DNA from: Coprococcus sp.
Lineage (GTDB): Bacteria; Bacillota; Clostridia; Lachnospirales; Lachnospiraceae
Assembly (NCBI GenBank): GCA_022793995.1
Contig: JAAWDY010000011.1
Location: forward strand, 1-49,595
Reading direction: 5' to 3'
Length of the DNA stretch: 49,595 nt
In this document: positions 34,736 through 43,801 of the stretch, one piece after another
Numbering within the stretch: position 1 is the stretch's first letter
Layout: every line of letters starts with the position of its first letter
The notes under the pieces: generated by a model
The model's database searches: none
Told to the model about the DNA's origin: nothing
Seen by the model: only the letters and a program-made list of their open reading frames with translations
Made by a program: the position numbers and the translations under genes

Positions 34736-35805
34736 AGATGGTGATCGGAGGCGCATATCAAGGCAAACTTGCCTATGCAAAAGAAGAATATCCAAGTCTT
34801 TTGTGGGTGGACGGCAAAGTATGCGCCCTTAAGGAGATCGAAAGCTGCGGAGGAATTTACAGTTTTGAAGCTTATATCAGGAGATGGTTCAAGGAGAAGA
34901 CGAAAAACAGAGCTTTGTCCTCCCAAGTCATGGAGGAGTACGCCAAAGAACTCAGTGAGGAGATGATACACAAGAATCCAGGAGTTGTGATCGTATGCAG
35001 GGAGATCGGCTGCGGATTGGTGCCCGTAGACGAGTTCGAGAGAGGATACCGGGAGGTGGCAGGCCGGATCTGCGTGCGGCTCGCCCGTTATGCAGACCAT
35101 GTGGAGCGGATCGTCTGTGGAATCCCGACGGTCATAAAAGACACAGAAAAAGCAAAGAACATTGCGGACACAAAGCGCGCCGCCATGGAGATCCTGCGGC
35201 CGGAAGAGATCGAAAAGAAAAGTTTTGAGATGATCTCAAAGGAATTGAAAGGGATTTTCCTTACACCCGGGACGGAACCGATCGTAAAACGATGTATCCA
35301 TACCAGCGCTGATTTTGAGTATGCACAAAATCTCATTTTCTCGGAGGGCGCGGTGGATGCGGCGAAGAAGGCCATCCAAAACGGCGCGAAGGTGGTGACG
35401 GATACACAGATGGGAAAAGCGGGCATCAACAAAAAGAGATTAGAAAAATACGGCGGGGAAGTGTTGTGCTTTATGTCAGATCCGGATGTGGCAGAGACGG
35501 CCAAAGCGCAGGGAAGGACGCGTGCGGCTGTGAGCATGGACAAAGCGGCAAAGCTTACGGGGCCGCTCATTTTTGCGATCGGGAATGCGCCGACTGCTTT
35601 GATACGGCTCTACGAGCTGATCCGGGAAGGAAGAGTAAGGCCAGAGCTTGTCATCGGAGTCCCGGTGGGATTTGTCAATGTGGTGCAGTCAAAGGAATTG
35701 ATCCTTGCTCTTACGGATACGCCGTATATTGTAGCAAGGGGCAGGAAAGGCGGGAGCAATATCGCGGCCTGCATCTGTAACGCGCTCCTGTATATGTTGG
35801 ACTGA
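34732..35805 (+). CDS. cbiC: Fusion of a degenerate CobU-like domain with precorrin-8X methylmutase CbiC
   Basis: Protein of 357 residues. Residues 1-150 align with CobU: VIGGAYQGKLAYAKEEY at the P-loop position (Leu replaces Ser/Thr), no YIAT or RH-x-x-R segment, but a good VVIVCREIGCGLVPVDEFER and GRICVRLARYADHVERIVCG. Residues 165-357 are CbiC, which moves the C11 methyl to C12 to give cobyrinate: KRCIHTSADFEYAQNLIFSE with the catalytic His, VTDTQMGKAGINK, and a GNAPTALIRLYELI signature. Start is GTG 34732 overlapping the cobU stop. The N-terminal domain is probably not an active kinase. Confidence 0.87.
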   Translation: MKMVIGGAYQGKLAYAKEEYPSLLWVDGKVCALKEIESCGGIYSFEAYIRRWFKEKTKNRALSSQVMEEYAKELSEEMIHKNPGVVIVCREIGCGLVPVDEFERGYREVAGRICVRLARYADHVERIVCGIPTVIKDTEKAKNIADTKRAAMEILRPEEIEKKSFEMISKELKGIFLTPGTEPIVKRCIHTSADFEYAQNLIFSEGAVDAAKKAIQNGAKVVTDTQMGKAGINKKRLEKYGGEVLCFMSDPDVAETAKAQGRTRAAVSMDKAAKLTGPLIFAIGNAPTALIRLYELIREGRVRPELVIGVPVGFVNVVQSKELILALTDTPYIVARGRKGGSNIAACICNALLYMLD

Positions 35806-35838
35806 ACCAACTGATGCAGTATACTGGAGGAGGATGGA

Positions 35839-36303
35839 ATGGAACACGCATTTTTTCCAATGTTCGTGGATATATCAAACAAGAAGATCGTGGTGGCAGG
35901 CGGCGGACAGGTGGCGCTGCGCCGGGTAAAGACACTGTTGCTTTTCACCGAGGATATCCTGGTGATCGCGCCCAGAATAAACGAGGAATTATGCGCTCTA
36001 GAAAGAGAAGGACAGATACGGTGCAAAAAGCGGGAATGCAGGAGAGAAGACATCAAGGATGCAGATATCGTTCTGGCGGCGACAGACTGCCGCAGGGTCA
36101 ATGACGCCATTTATGCATATTGCCGAGAACAAGGGATTTTAGTCAATACAGCGGATGACAAAAAGAAGTGTGATTTTTATTTCCCGAGCGTCATCCAAAA
36201 AGCCGGTGTGACGATCGGTGTAAATTCCGGGGGAACATCGCCTGCAACGGTCAAACAGGTCAGAGAACAGATTGAAAACTGTCTGCAAGAGACAGAATTT
36301 TAA
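35839..36303 (+). CDS. Short precorrin-2 dehydrogenase (SirC / CysG N-terminal type)
   Basis: Protein of 154 residues. It oxidises precorrin-2 to sirohydrochlorin with NAD+, the substrate of CbiK. Rossmann motif VVAGGGQVALRRVKTLL, then DADIVLAATDCRRVNDAI, NTADDKKKCDFYFPSVIQKA and GVNSGGTSPATVKQVREQI are typical. It is shorter than the 200-odd residues usual for SirC/Met8p and ends just after the start of the dimerisation domain. In many Clostridia this gene precedes hemA; here it is the last gene of the operon. Confidence 0.88.
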   Translation: MEHAFFPMFVDISNKKIVVAGGGQVALRRVKTLLLFTEDILVIAPRINEELCALEREGQIRCKKRECRREDIKDADIVLAATDCRRVNDAIYAYCREQGILVNTADDKKKCDFYFPSVIQKAGVTIGVNSGGTSPATVKQVREQIENCLQETEF

Positions 36304-36343
36304 GGAAGAGTAAGAGAGGTTTTGTATAGTTTGTACAAGGGTA

Positions 36344-36395
36344 TTTGTGAAAAACAGACAGAATAGGCTGTCTGTTTTTGTCTGTTTTTCACAAA
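36344..36395 (+). terminator. Terminator of the cobalamin operon with two competing hairpins
   Basis: AAAAACAGACAG (36350-36361) pairs perfectly with CTGTCTGTTTTT (36368-36379) around AATAGG, giving a 12-bp stem ending in T5. A second downstream arm GTCTGTTTTTCACAAA (36380-36395) pairs perfectly with 36344-36359, a 16-bp alternative stem. The left arm can form only one at a time. Confidence 0.85.
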
Positions 36396-36543
36396 GATGA
36401 TTTTCTCAGAAGGACAAATGTGTTTGTATGCGACACAAAAACATAATCATATAAAATGTGCGCCAGATGCGGAAAAAATGTTTGAAAATTGAAAAGAGAT
36501 GGAGTATTATGAATATAAGATCATCGTTAGGGAGGTACATAAA
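36396..36543 (+). other. Intergenic region before tdh
   Basis: AT-rich, holds TTGTAT (36424) and several TATAA-like words, but no pair with consensus spacing that I would call a promoter. The ribosome site AGGGAGG precedes ATG 36544. No small gene or riboswitch recognised. Confidence 0.3.
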
Positions 36544-37596
36544 ATGAGTGAAGCAATGATGTGGGCCTTGGTGAAAGAAAAACCGGAGGAAGGACTTTGG
36601 ATGAAACAGGTTCCGGTTCCCAAAGTAGGGCCGAATGATGTAAAAATCAAGATTCATAAGACTGCGATCTGCGGGACAGACGTTCATATCTATCAGTGGA
36701 ATGAATGGGCGCAGCACACGATTCCAGTCGGGCTTACAGCCGGGCACGAGTATGTGGGAGAAGTTGCAGAGGTCGGAAATGGCGTCCAGGGATTCAAAAT
36801 CGGCGACCTGGTTTCAGGAGAAGGGCATATTACCTGCGGAAAGTGCCGCAACTGTCTGGAAGGGCATAAGGAAAACTGTAAAGACGCCAAAGGAGTCGGC
36901 GTGAACAGAAACGGTGCGTTTGCGGAATATCTTGTCATTCCTTCTTCCAATGTGTGGCCCTGCAACCCGAATATACCGGAAGAGATGTACGCGATCTTCG
37001 ATCCGCTGGGAAATGCAACGCACACGGCTCTTTCGTATGACATGCTGGGCGAAGACGTACTCATCACAGGCGCGGGCCCCATCGGGATTATGGCGGCGGC
37101 GATCGCGAAATTCTCCGGAGCAAGGCATGTGGTAGTCACGGATCTGAATCCTTACCGTCTGGAGCTGGCTAAAAAGATGGGGGCGACCCGGACCGTGAAC
37201 CTAAAGGATGAGAACATCACCGAAGTCATGAAGTCGATCGGTATGACGGAAGGATTCGATATTGGGCTTGAAATGTCCGGTAGCCAGGCAGGGCTTTCTG
37301 ACATGATTCACAATATGAAGCACGGAGGAAAGATCGCCCTGCTTGGCCTGCAGAGAACGGACGCGGTGGTGGATCTGGAGACAGTAATCTTTAACGGGCT
37401 GAATATTCGCGGTATTTATGGAAGAAAGGTATGGGATACCTGGTATAAGATGTCCACCATGATTCAGGCAGGGCTTGACATCTCCCCGATTATCACACAT
37501 CGTTTTGACATAAAAGATTACGAAAAAGGGTTCCAGGCAATGATCTCCGGACAGTCCGGTAAGGTAGTCCTGGACTGGGCACATATCAGAGATTAG
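36544..37596 (+). CDS. tdh: L-threonine 3-dehydrogenase
   Basis: Protein of 350 residues, zinc-containing medium-chain dehydrogenase. It oxidises threonine to 2-amino-3-oxobutyrate with NAD+. Catalytic zinc ligands occur in [17 protein letters not shown] and [14 protein letters not shown]; the structural zinc cysteines are in [15 protein letters not shown]; the NAD site is [18 protein letters not shown] chose ATG 36544 because AGGGAGG precedes it and the protein then begins like Tdh ([16 protein letters not shown]). kbl follows 70 bp later, completing the pathway. Confidence 0.95.
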   Translation: MSEAMMWALVKEKPEEGLWMKQVPVPKVGPNDVKIKIHKTAICGTDVHIYQWNEWAQHTIPVGLTAGHEYVGEVAEVGNGVQGFKIGDLVSGEGHITCGKCRNCLEGHKENCKDAKGVGVNRNGAFAEYLVIPSSNVWPCNPNIPEEMYAIFDPLGNATHTALSYDMLGEDVLITGAGPIGIMAAAIAKFSGARHVVVTDLNPYRLELAKKMGATRTVNLKDENITEVMKSIGMTEGFDIGLEMSGSQAGLSDMIHNMKHGGKIALLGLQRTDAVVDLETVIFNGLNIRGIYGRKVWDTWYKMSTMIQAGLDISPIITHRFDIKDYEKGFQAMISGQSGKVVLDWAHIRD

Positions 37597-37666
37597 GTAT
37601 AGTCATACCTGAATGGAATCGCCTATTCGGCGATGAGAAGAAAGAGGAAAGGAGAGTGCATTAGCG

Positions 37667-38863
37667 ATGGCACGTAAGAATGATATTTTAAGTATTTACA
37701 CAAAAGAGGTAGAGGAGATCAAAGAAGCCGGCCTTTTTAAGGGGGAAGCTCCTTTTGTATCGCCCCAGGGCGCAAGGGTTACCATGGAAGACGGCAGGGA
37801 GCTGCTCTGTATGTGCGCGAACAATTATCTGGGACTGGGGGCAAGCCCGCGTCTGATTGAGGCGGCTAAGAAGACATATGACGAAAAGGGATACGGAGTG
37901 GCCTCCGTCCGCTTTATCTGCGGAACACAGGATATCCATAAAGAACTGGAAAAGAAGATCTCAAGCTTCCTTGGAACGGACGACACGATTTTGTATTCGT
38001 CATGTTTTGACGCAAATGGCGGTCTGTTCGAGACGATTCTCACAGCAGACGACGCGGTTATCAGCGACGAATTGAACCATGCGTCCATTATCGACGGCGT
38101 ACGTTTGTGCAAGGCAAAACGGTATCGGTATAAGAATAATGATATGGAAGATCTGGAAGCGCAGCTGATCGCGGCGGACGAGGCGGGCGCGAGGATCAAG
38201 CTGATCGCCACGGACGGAGTATTTTCTATGGACGGGATCATCTGCAACCTGAAAGGTGTATGTGACCTGGCGGACAAGTATAACGCCCTCGTAATGGTGG
38301 ACGACAGCCATGCTGTCGGATTCGTTGGAAAGACCGGACGCGGGACAGCGGAGCACTGCGGCGTGGAAGGAAGAGTAGACATCATCACAGGAACCCTGGG
38401 AAAGGCCCTGGGAGGGGCGTCCGGCGGATATACCAGCGGCCGCAAAGAGATCATTGATCTTCTCCGCCAGAGGAGCCGCCCGTACCTGTTCTCCAACTCC
38501 CTTGCCCCGGCGATCGCAGGTGCAAGTATTGAGATGTTCAACATGCTGGAGGAGAGCACGGATCTCCGCGACCATCTGGAAGAGGTTACGACATATTACC
38601 GTGCTAAGCTTGTGGAAAATGGATTCGACATCATCCCGGGGACGCATCCCTGCGTGCCGGTCATGCTCTATGACGAGAGACTGGCGGGAGAGTACGCGAA
38701 GAAGATGATGGAAAAGGGAGTCTATGTGGTGGCATTCTCCTATCCGGTGGTGCCGAAAGGAAAGGCGCGTATCCGGACGCAGGTATGCGCGAGCCACACC
38801 AAAGAAGATATCGACTTTATCGTAAAATGCTTCAAAGAAGTGAGGGAAGAAATCGGGAAATAG
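37667..38863 (+). CDS. kbl: Glycine C-acetyltransferase (2-amino-3-ketobutyrate CoA ligase)
   Basis: Protein of 398 residues, alpha-oxoamine synthase family, PLP-dependent. It cleaves 2-amino-3-oxobutyrate with CoA to glycine and acetyl-Co[56 protein letters not shown] and the PLP-lysine segment [15 protein letters not shown] identify Kbl rather than BioF or HemA. RBS AAAGGAGAG. It sits in an operon with tdh and ends in a shared bidirectional terminator facing aroA. Confidence 0.95.
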   Translation: MARKNDILSIYTKEVEEIKEAGLFKGEAPFVSPQGARVTMEDGRELLCMCANNYLGLGASPRLIEAAKKTYDEKGYGVASVRFICGTQDIHKELEKKISSFLGTDDTILYSSCFDANGGLFETILTADDAVISDELNHASIIDGVRLCKAKRYRYKNNDMEDLEAQLIAADEAGARIKLIATDGVFSMDGIICNLKGVCDLADKYNALVMVDDSHAVGFVGKTGRGTAEHCGVEGRVDIITGTLGKALGGASGGYTSGRKEIIDLLRQRSRPYLFSNSLAPAIAGASIEMFNMLEESTDLRDHLEEVTTYYRAKLVENGFDIIPGTHPCVPVMLYDERLAGEYAKKMMEKGVYVVAFSYPVVPKGKARIRTQVCASHTKEDIDFIVKCFKEVREEIGK

Positions 38864-38869
38864 AACAAT

Positions 38870-38916
38870 AAAAACTGCAGGAAAAGCCTAAAATCAGGCT
38901 TTTTCCTGCAGTTTTT
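38870..38916. terminator. Bidirectional terminator between kbl and aroA
   Basis: AAAAACTGCAGGAAAAGCCT (38870-38889) pairs with the arm 38896-38916 with one bulged base around a 6-nt loop, with A- and T-runs on both sides. The right arm contains the last codons and part of the stop codon of aroA. Confidence 0.9.
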
Positions 38917-40213
38917 GCATTGTTTCAAAAAATCCGGGATAAGAGATGTCCACACACTGACTGTTAAGAATCGTGGTATTCCCTTCAGCGGCAAGCGCCG
39001 CAACGGAAAACGCCATGGCGATCCGGTGGTCGAGATGACTGTCAATACATCCCCCGTGTATCGGCCTGCCGCCATGGATTATCATGCCGTCGTCCGTGGG
39101 AGTGACGTCCGCGCCCATTGCCTTAAGTCCTTCGGTAGTCGTAAAAATGCGGTCGGTTTCTTTTACCTTTAATTCAGAAGCATCTTTTATGATCGTCGTG
39201 CCTTTGGCAAACGCCGCCATGACTGCGATCATCGGGATCTCATCGATCAGAGTGGGGATCGCAGAACCTTCCACTGTGGCGCCACAAAGCGAGCTTGTCC
39301 GTACAAGCAGATCCGCGGTAGGCTCTCCATTCCTATCGTCCCGGTTCAGATACGTGATATCCGCTCCCATGTCCCGGCAGATGGAAAGGATGCCCGCGCG
39401 GGTGGGATTGATCCCTACATTTTGGATCAGAAGTTCAGAATCAGGAACCAAAAGGGCGGCCGCGATGAAGTAAGCGGCGGATGAAATATCGCCTGGAACC
39501 CGGATTTTTTGTGCGGACAGCCGGGTGCAGGGAAGGATGGAGGCTGTGGCGGTCCCGTCGTCATGGACCAGGGAGGATATGTCAGCCCCAAATCCTTTGA
39601 GCATCAGTTCCGTGTGGTTCCTGGAAAGAGCGGGTTCCGTCACCTGCGTCATACCGTCCGCGTAAAGCCCTGCAAGGAGAACGGAGGATTTCACCTGGGC
39701 GGAGGCGACCTTGGAATGATAGTGTATGCCAGTGAGCACAGGGGAAGCGCCGGATTGCAAATGTGAGTTAATGCAAAGAGGAGCGCAGTCGTTCTTCTTC
39801 AGGCTTTCGATATCCGCCCCCATCAGGCTCAAGGGTTCCATGATCCGTTTCATGGGACGCGTATTTAAGGATGCGTCCCCTGAGAGGACGCTAGGGAAAG
39901 ATTGTCCGGATAGAATACCAGAGATCAGGCGGGTTGTGGTTCCACTGTTCCCGACATCCAGGACATTTTGCGGGGCGCGAAGTCCACGGATCCCTCTGCC
40001 GTGTACCCGTATTTGATTCGGGGTATGCTCGATCTCGATCCCCATTTCCCGAAAGCATCCGATCGTTGAGAGGCAGTCCGCTCCCTCAAGAAAGTGTGTG
40101 ATTTCCGTCGTGCCTTCGGCGAGGGCGCCGAACATGACACAGCGGTGGGAAATGGACTTGTCGCCGGGGACAGTGATTTCCCCGCGAAGTCTTTTGGCAG
40201 GTTTGATTTCCAT
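38894..40213 (-). CDS. aroA: 3-phosphoshikimate 1-carboxyvinyltransferase (EPSP synthase)
   Basis: Protein of 439 residues. It makes EPSP from shikimate-3-phosphate and PEP on the way to chorismate. Motifs: ITVPGDKSISHRCVMFGALA (about 14-33), DVGNSGTTTRLISGILSGQ (about 86-104), SSAAYFIAAALL and the C-terminal DSHLDHRIAMAFSVAALAAE. It lies 5 bp downstream of tyrA on the minus strand. Its 3' end (LQEKA-stop) is embedded in the terminator hairpin. Confidence 0.95.
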   Translation of the reverse strand: MEIKPAKRLRGEITVPGDKSISHRCVMFGALAEGTTEITHFLEGADCLSTIGCFREMGIEIEHTPNQIRVHGRGIRGLRAPQNVLDVGNSGTTTRLISGILSGQSFPSVLSGDASLNTRPMKRIMEPLSLMGADIESLKKNDCAPLCINSHLQSGASPVLTGIHYHSKVASAQVKSSVLLAGLYADGMTQVTEPALSRNHTELMLKGFGADISSLVHDDGTATASILPCTRLSAQKIRVPGDISSAAYFIAAALLVPDSELLIQNVGINPTRAGILSICRDMGADITYLNRDDRNGEPTADLLVRTSSLCGATVEGSAIPTLIDEIPMIAVMAAFAKGTTIIKDASELKVKETDRIFTTTEGLKAMGADVTPTDDGMIIHGGRPIHGGCIDSHLDHRIAMAFSVAALAAEGNTTILNSQCVDISYPGFFETMQKLQEKA

Positions 40214-40218
40214 AACAG

Positions 40219-41319
40219 TTAGCTCCTTCCATATATGATGTAGCGGTGTCTTTTCAGAAGTTCTGCCGCCCGGTCGTATGCATTTTCATCGTAAAATTCA
40301 ATCTTAAGGACGCCTTCCTCAAATTCTCGGTTGTGCGTGATGCCGATATTTTTGATATTAATTCCATTGGATGCAAGAATCGTGGCGATCGTGGCGATCG
40401 CGCCTGCTTCGTCCGGGATATCACAGTAGAGGAGGAACGCCTTTTTGATCGGTCCCGCAGAGCCGTCCGGCATGGAGCTGCGGTAGTTGGCAGAGCTGTC
40501 GAACAGGTCATAGATCCCTTGGCCGGACGCGTCGTTTAGAAGCTCTTTCGCACGGGTGAGCGCGGTGATATATTCGTCCAGGATCCGGGAAATATTTTCC
40601 TGGTTCTGGATACAAATATGTTGCCACATGGTGGGCGAGGAAGAGGCGATCCTCGTGATATCCTTGAATCCGCCGGCAGCGAGGTGTTTCATCAGTTCGT
40701 CGTCTGTGTCGGTATCCCGCACAAAATTAACCAGCGACGCCGCGATGATGTGGGGCAGGTGGCTGATCGTCCCCGTCACCCGGTCGTGCGTACGGTAGTC
40801 GAGCACAATAGGAATCGCGTGGAGAGATTCGGCAAAAGCAGAGTAGGCGTCAACCTTCTCTTTTGCGACGTATTCAGAGGGAGTGAGGATAAAATAGGCG
40901 TTTTCGATCAAAATAGGACGGGAATTAGAGAAACCGCTTTTTTCCGAACCTGCCATAGGATGGGCGCCGATAAAATAGGAAGAAAGCCCAAGACGCGCGA
41001 CTTCTTCATGTATGGGAGTCTTTACGCTTCCCACGTCCGTCAGAATCAACCCATCGTGGAGATAGGGAATCATCTGTTTCAGACAGTCCGTGTTCGATAC
41101 AACGGGCGCGCAAAGGAAAATATAGTCGCAATTCTTAAAATTATCGTCAATGGCGGTACAGGCAACGTGGATGACGGATTCGCGGGTGGCAAGGGCAAGC
41201 GTCTCTTTATTCAGATCAAAAGCAACGATCTCGTATTCAGGATAGTAACGGCGGACCGCCTTGGCGATCGAACCTCCAATCAGGCCCAGTCCGACAAATC
41301 CAATTTTTTTATGTTCCAT
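40219..41319 (-). CDS. tyrA: Prephenate dehydrogenase with C-terminal ACT domain
   Basis: Protein of 366 residues. It converts prephenate to 4-hydroxyphenylpyruvate with NAD+ for tyrosine synthesis. IGFVGLGLIGGSIAKAVRR is the Rossmann start; YFIGAHPMAGSEKSGFSNS and GTISHLPHIIAASLVNFVRD are characteristic. An ACT regulatory domain (about 290-366, YCDIPDEAGAIATIATILAS) suggests feedback by tyrosine. I chose the ATG at 41319, which starts the Rossmann fold and has AGGA upstream; an in-frame extension to 41355 lacks family sequence. Operon tyrA-aroA. Confidence 0.93.
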   Translation of the reverse strand: MEHKKIGFVGLGLIGGSIAKAVRRYYPEYEIVAFDLNKETLALATRESVIHVACTAIDDNFKNCDYIFLCAPVVSNTDCLKQMIPYLHDGLILTDVGSVKTPIHEEVARLGLSSYFIGAHPMAGSEKSGFSNSRPILIENAYFILTPSEYVAKEKVDAYSAFAESLHAIPIVLDYRTHDRVTGTISHLPHIIAASLVNFVRDTDTDDELMKHLAAGGFKDITRIASSSPTMWQHICIQNQENISRILDEYITALTRAKELLNDASGQGIYDLFDSSANYRSSMPDGSAGPIKKAFLLYCDIPDEAGAIATIATILASNGINIKNIGITHNREFEEGVLKIEFYDENAYDRAAELLKRHRYIIYGRS

Positions 41320-41384
41320 ATTCCTAGATCCTTTCCTAATCTTTACCTGCCGCAAATTATAGCTGTACAGGTGGAAGCTTTTTG

Positions 41385-41417
41385 TATCATTGTAAATGAT
41401 AACCTGACCGCTGTCAA
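41385..41417 (-). promoter_or_regulatory. tyrA-aroA promoter with palindrome over the -10
   Basis: On the minus strand TTGACA (41417-41412), a 17-bp spacer and TACAAT (41394-41389). The perfect inverted repeat TATCATT-GTA-AATGATA (41385-41401) covers the -10 box and is a candidate repressor site. Confidence 0.7.
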
Positions 41418-41479
41418 TGATTTCACACTTTAAATCTAAAAAGCAAAATGACTTGTTCGGTAATTTTAATAATTAATAG

Positions 41480-41508
41480 TTGTAAACAGGGGAAAGATTT
41501 AGTACAAT
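41480..41508 (+). promoter_or_regulatory. Promoter of the EF-G-like gene
   Basis: TTGTAA (41480-41485), a 17-bp spacer and TACAAT (41503-41508), 34 bp before the start codon, divergent from tyrA. An AAGGAGG ribosome site follows. Confidence 0.65.
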
Positions 41509-41541
41509 GTAACCATGAGATTTTAACAAGGAGGCAGCAGC

Positions 41542-43620
41542 ATGAAGGTTTACAGAACAGACGAAATAAGAAATGTTGTCCTTTTAGGGCACGGAGGAAG
41601 CGGAAAAACAAGCCTGGTGGAAGCCATGGCTTACGTATCAGGAGCGACCAGCCGCCTGGGCAGCGTTGACAACGGCAATTCGATCAGCGATTTTGATAAA
41701 GAAGAGCAGAAGAGAAAATTTTCAATCAGTACCAGCCTGATACCGATTGAGTGGGAGAAGGCGAAGATTAATATTTTGGATACCCCGGGATATTTTGACT
41801 TTGTCGGTGAAGTGGAAGAGGCGGTCAGCGCAGCGGATGCGGCGGTTATCGTTGTTTCAGGGAAGGCCGGCGTACAGGTCGGTACGGAGAAGGCATGGGA
41901 GCTGTGCGATAAGTATAAACTTCCGCGTATGGTTTATGTGACAGAGATGGATGTAGACGATGCCAGCTTCCGGCAGGTAGTCGAAGATTTGACGGAGAGA
42001 TACGGCAAGGCGATCGCACCGCATTTTATGCCGATCCGTGAGAATGAGAAGTTAGTAGGGTATGTGAACGTCATTAAGAACGCGGCTAGAAAGTATACGG
42101 GGATCGGCCAGCGAGAAGAGTGTGAGATTCCTGAATATTCTAAGGAAAACTTGGAGAATTATCGGGAGAAGCTGCTCGAGGCGGTTGCTGAGACGAGTGA
42201 GGCGTTCATGGACCGCTATTTTGAAGGAGACGAGTTCTCAGTGGAAGAGATCCGTTCCGCAATGCGGACCGAAGTGATGGAAGGGTCCATCGTCCCGGTA
42301 GCTATGGGTTCCAACCTTCAGGCGCAGGGTGTGACAAACCTGCTTTCCGACATCGTAAGGTTCTTCCCCAGCCCGGAATTCCGCGAATGTGCTGGGATCA
42401 ACCGTAAGACGAACGAGATCTTTGAGGCGAATTATGATTTTGCCGGAGCAAAGAGCGCGTATGTATTTAAGACCATGGTCGACCCATTTATCGGAAAGTA
42501 TTCTTTTGTGAAGGTATGCTCCGGCGTGCTGAAAGGGGACGATGTACTCTATAATGCCGATACAGACGCGGAAGCGAAGCTTGGCAAGATCTACACGCTT
42601 TGCGGAAACAAGACCATGGAAGTTTCCGAGTTATTTGCAGGGGATATCGGTGCCATCGCGAAGCTGAACACGACGAAGACAGGAGATACCCTTTCCACCA
42701 AGGCGGCACCGGTTATGTTCGGGAAGACAGAGTACACGAAACCGTATACATATATGAGGTACAGTGTGAACAATAAGGGCGACGAGGACAAGGTATCCCA
42801 GGCGCTTGCCCGGATGATGGCGGAAGATGTGACGCTGAAGGTTGTGATCGACAGTGAGAACCGCCAGTCGCTTCTTTACGGCGTAGGGGACCAGCACTTG
42901 GAGATCGTGGCAAGTAAGCTGGCGGACCGTTATAAAGTGGGAATTACCCTGGAGACTCCGAAGGTAGCGTTCCGCGAGACGATCCGGAAAAATTCCGACG
43001 TGGATACGAAGTACAAGAAACAGTCCGGCGGACATGGACAGTATGGACATGTCAAGATGCGTTTCGAGCCGTCGGGCGATCTGGAGACTCCGTATATCTT
43101 TGAGGAAGAAGTTGTCGGAGGAGCAGTGCCAAAGAATTACTTCCCGGCAGTTGAAAAGGGACTCCAGGATTCTGTTGTGAAGGGACCTTTGGCGGGATAT
43201 CCGGTAGTCGGCGTGAAGGCGACCTTGTACGACGGCTCTTACCATCCGGTCGATTCTTCGGAGATGGCGTTTAAGACAGCCACCAGCCAGGCGTTCAAGA
43301 AAGGATTCATGGAGGCAGGCCCGGTTCTTCTGGAACCGATCGCATCGGTTAAGGTTACGGTACCGGACGATTATACGGGCGATGTGATGGGCGATCTGAA
43401 CAAGCGCCGCGGACGTGTTCTTGGCATGAACCCGACTACGGGAGGCTATCAGGTGATCGAGGCAGACGTACCGATGACAGGAATGTTCGGATATTGCACG
43501 ACGCTCCGTTCTATGACAGGCGGACGCGGGACTTATTCTTACGAATTCGCACGGTATGAGCAGGCGCCGAACGACGTGCAGGAGAAAGAAATCGCGAACC
43601 GTGCTGCGGAAGAGGCATAG
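41542..43620 (+). CDS. Elongation factor G-like GTPase (second, non-canonical EF-G)
   Basis: Protein of 692 residues with the full EF-G domain order: GTP-binding domain (1-280), domain II, domain III, domain IV (about 460-590) and domain V (to the end). The P-loop is GHGGSGKTSLVEAMAY and G3 is DTPGYFDF. This matches the EF-G-like paralogue group common in Firmicutes rather than main FusA, which has AHIDAGKTT. The guanine-specificity position, usually NKxD, reads TEMD (VYVTEMDVDDASF). Its role is unclear: a specialised translation or ribosome-associated function is likely. Monocistronic, with its own promoter and terminator. Confidence 0.88.
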   Translation: MKVYRTDEIRNVVLLGHGGSGKTSLVEAMAYVSGATSRLGSVDNGNSISDFDKEEQKRKFSISTSLIPIEWEKAKINILDTPGYFDFVGEVEEAVSAADAAVIVVSGKAGVQVGTEKAWELCDKYKLPRMVYVTEMDVDDASFRQVVEDLTERYGKAIAPHFMPIRENEKLVGYVNVIKNAARKYTGIGQREECEIPEYSKENLENYREKLLEAVAETSEAFMDRYFEGDEFSVEEIRSAMRTEVMEGSIVPVAMGSNLQAQGVTNLLSDIVRFFPSPEFRECAGINRKTNEIFEANYDFAGAKSAYVFKTMVDPFIGKYSFVKVCSGVLKGDDVLYNADTDAEAKLGKIYTLCGNKTMEVSELFAGDIGAIAKLNTTKTGDTLSTKAAPVMFGKTEYTKPYTYMRYSVNNKGDEDKVSQALARMMAEDVTLKVVIDSENRQSLLYGVGDQHLEIVASKLADRYKVGITLETPKVAFRETIRKNSDVDTKYKKQSGGHGQYGHVKMRFEPSGDLETPYIFEEEVVGGAVPKNYFPAVEKGLQDSVVKGPLAGYPVVGVKATLYDGSYHPVDSSEMAFKTATSQAFKKGFMEAGPVLLEPIASVKVTVPDDYTGDVMGDLNKRRGRVLGMNPTTGGYQVIEADVPMTGMFGYCTTLRSMTGGRGTYSYEFARYEQAPNDVQEKEIANRAAEEA

Positions 43621-43661
43621 GATTCGTATTGTATCATTAATAAATGAGAGGGAAGATATGG

Positions 43662-43690
43662 AAAGCCGGGAGATGTTCCCGGCTTTTTGT
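43662..43690 (+). terminator. Intrinsic terminator after the EF-G-like gene
   Basis: AAAGCCGGGA (43662-43671) pairs perfectly with TCCCGGCTTT (43677-43686) around GATGT, followed by a T-run. Confidence 0.9.
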
Positions 43691-43766
43691 TACCGTTCCC
43701 GGTCTAACCGGCTCGAACTGTAACGGGGCTTTTCTGTGCCTTCTTCCAGAAAAAGCGCTTCTTCTA

Positions 43767-43795
43767 TTGTACTTTCAAAACAAAAGTGGTATGCT
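43767..43795 (+). promoter_or_regulatory. Promoter of the trkA-trkH operon
   Basis: TTGTAC (43767-43772), a 17-bp spacer and TATGCT (43790-43795). The transcript would start near 43802, leaving a leader of about 150 nt. Confidence 0.55.
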
Positions 43796-43801
43796 ACGAT
43801 A

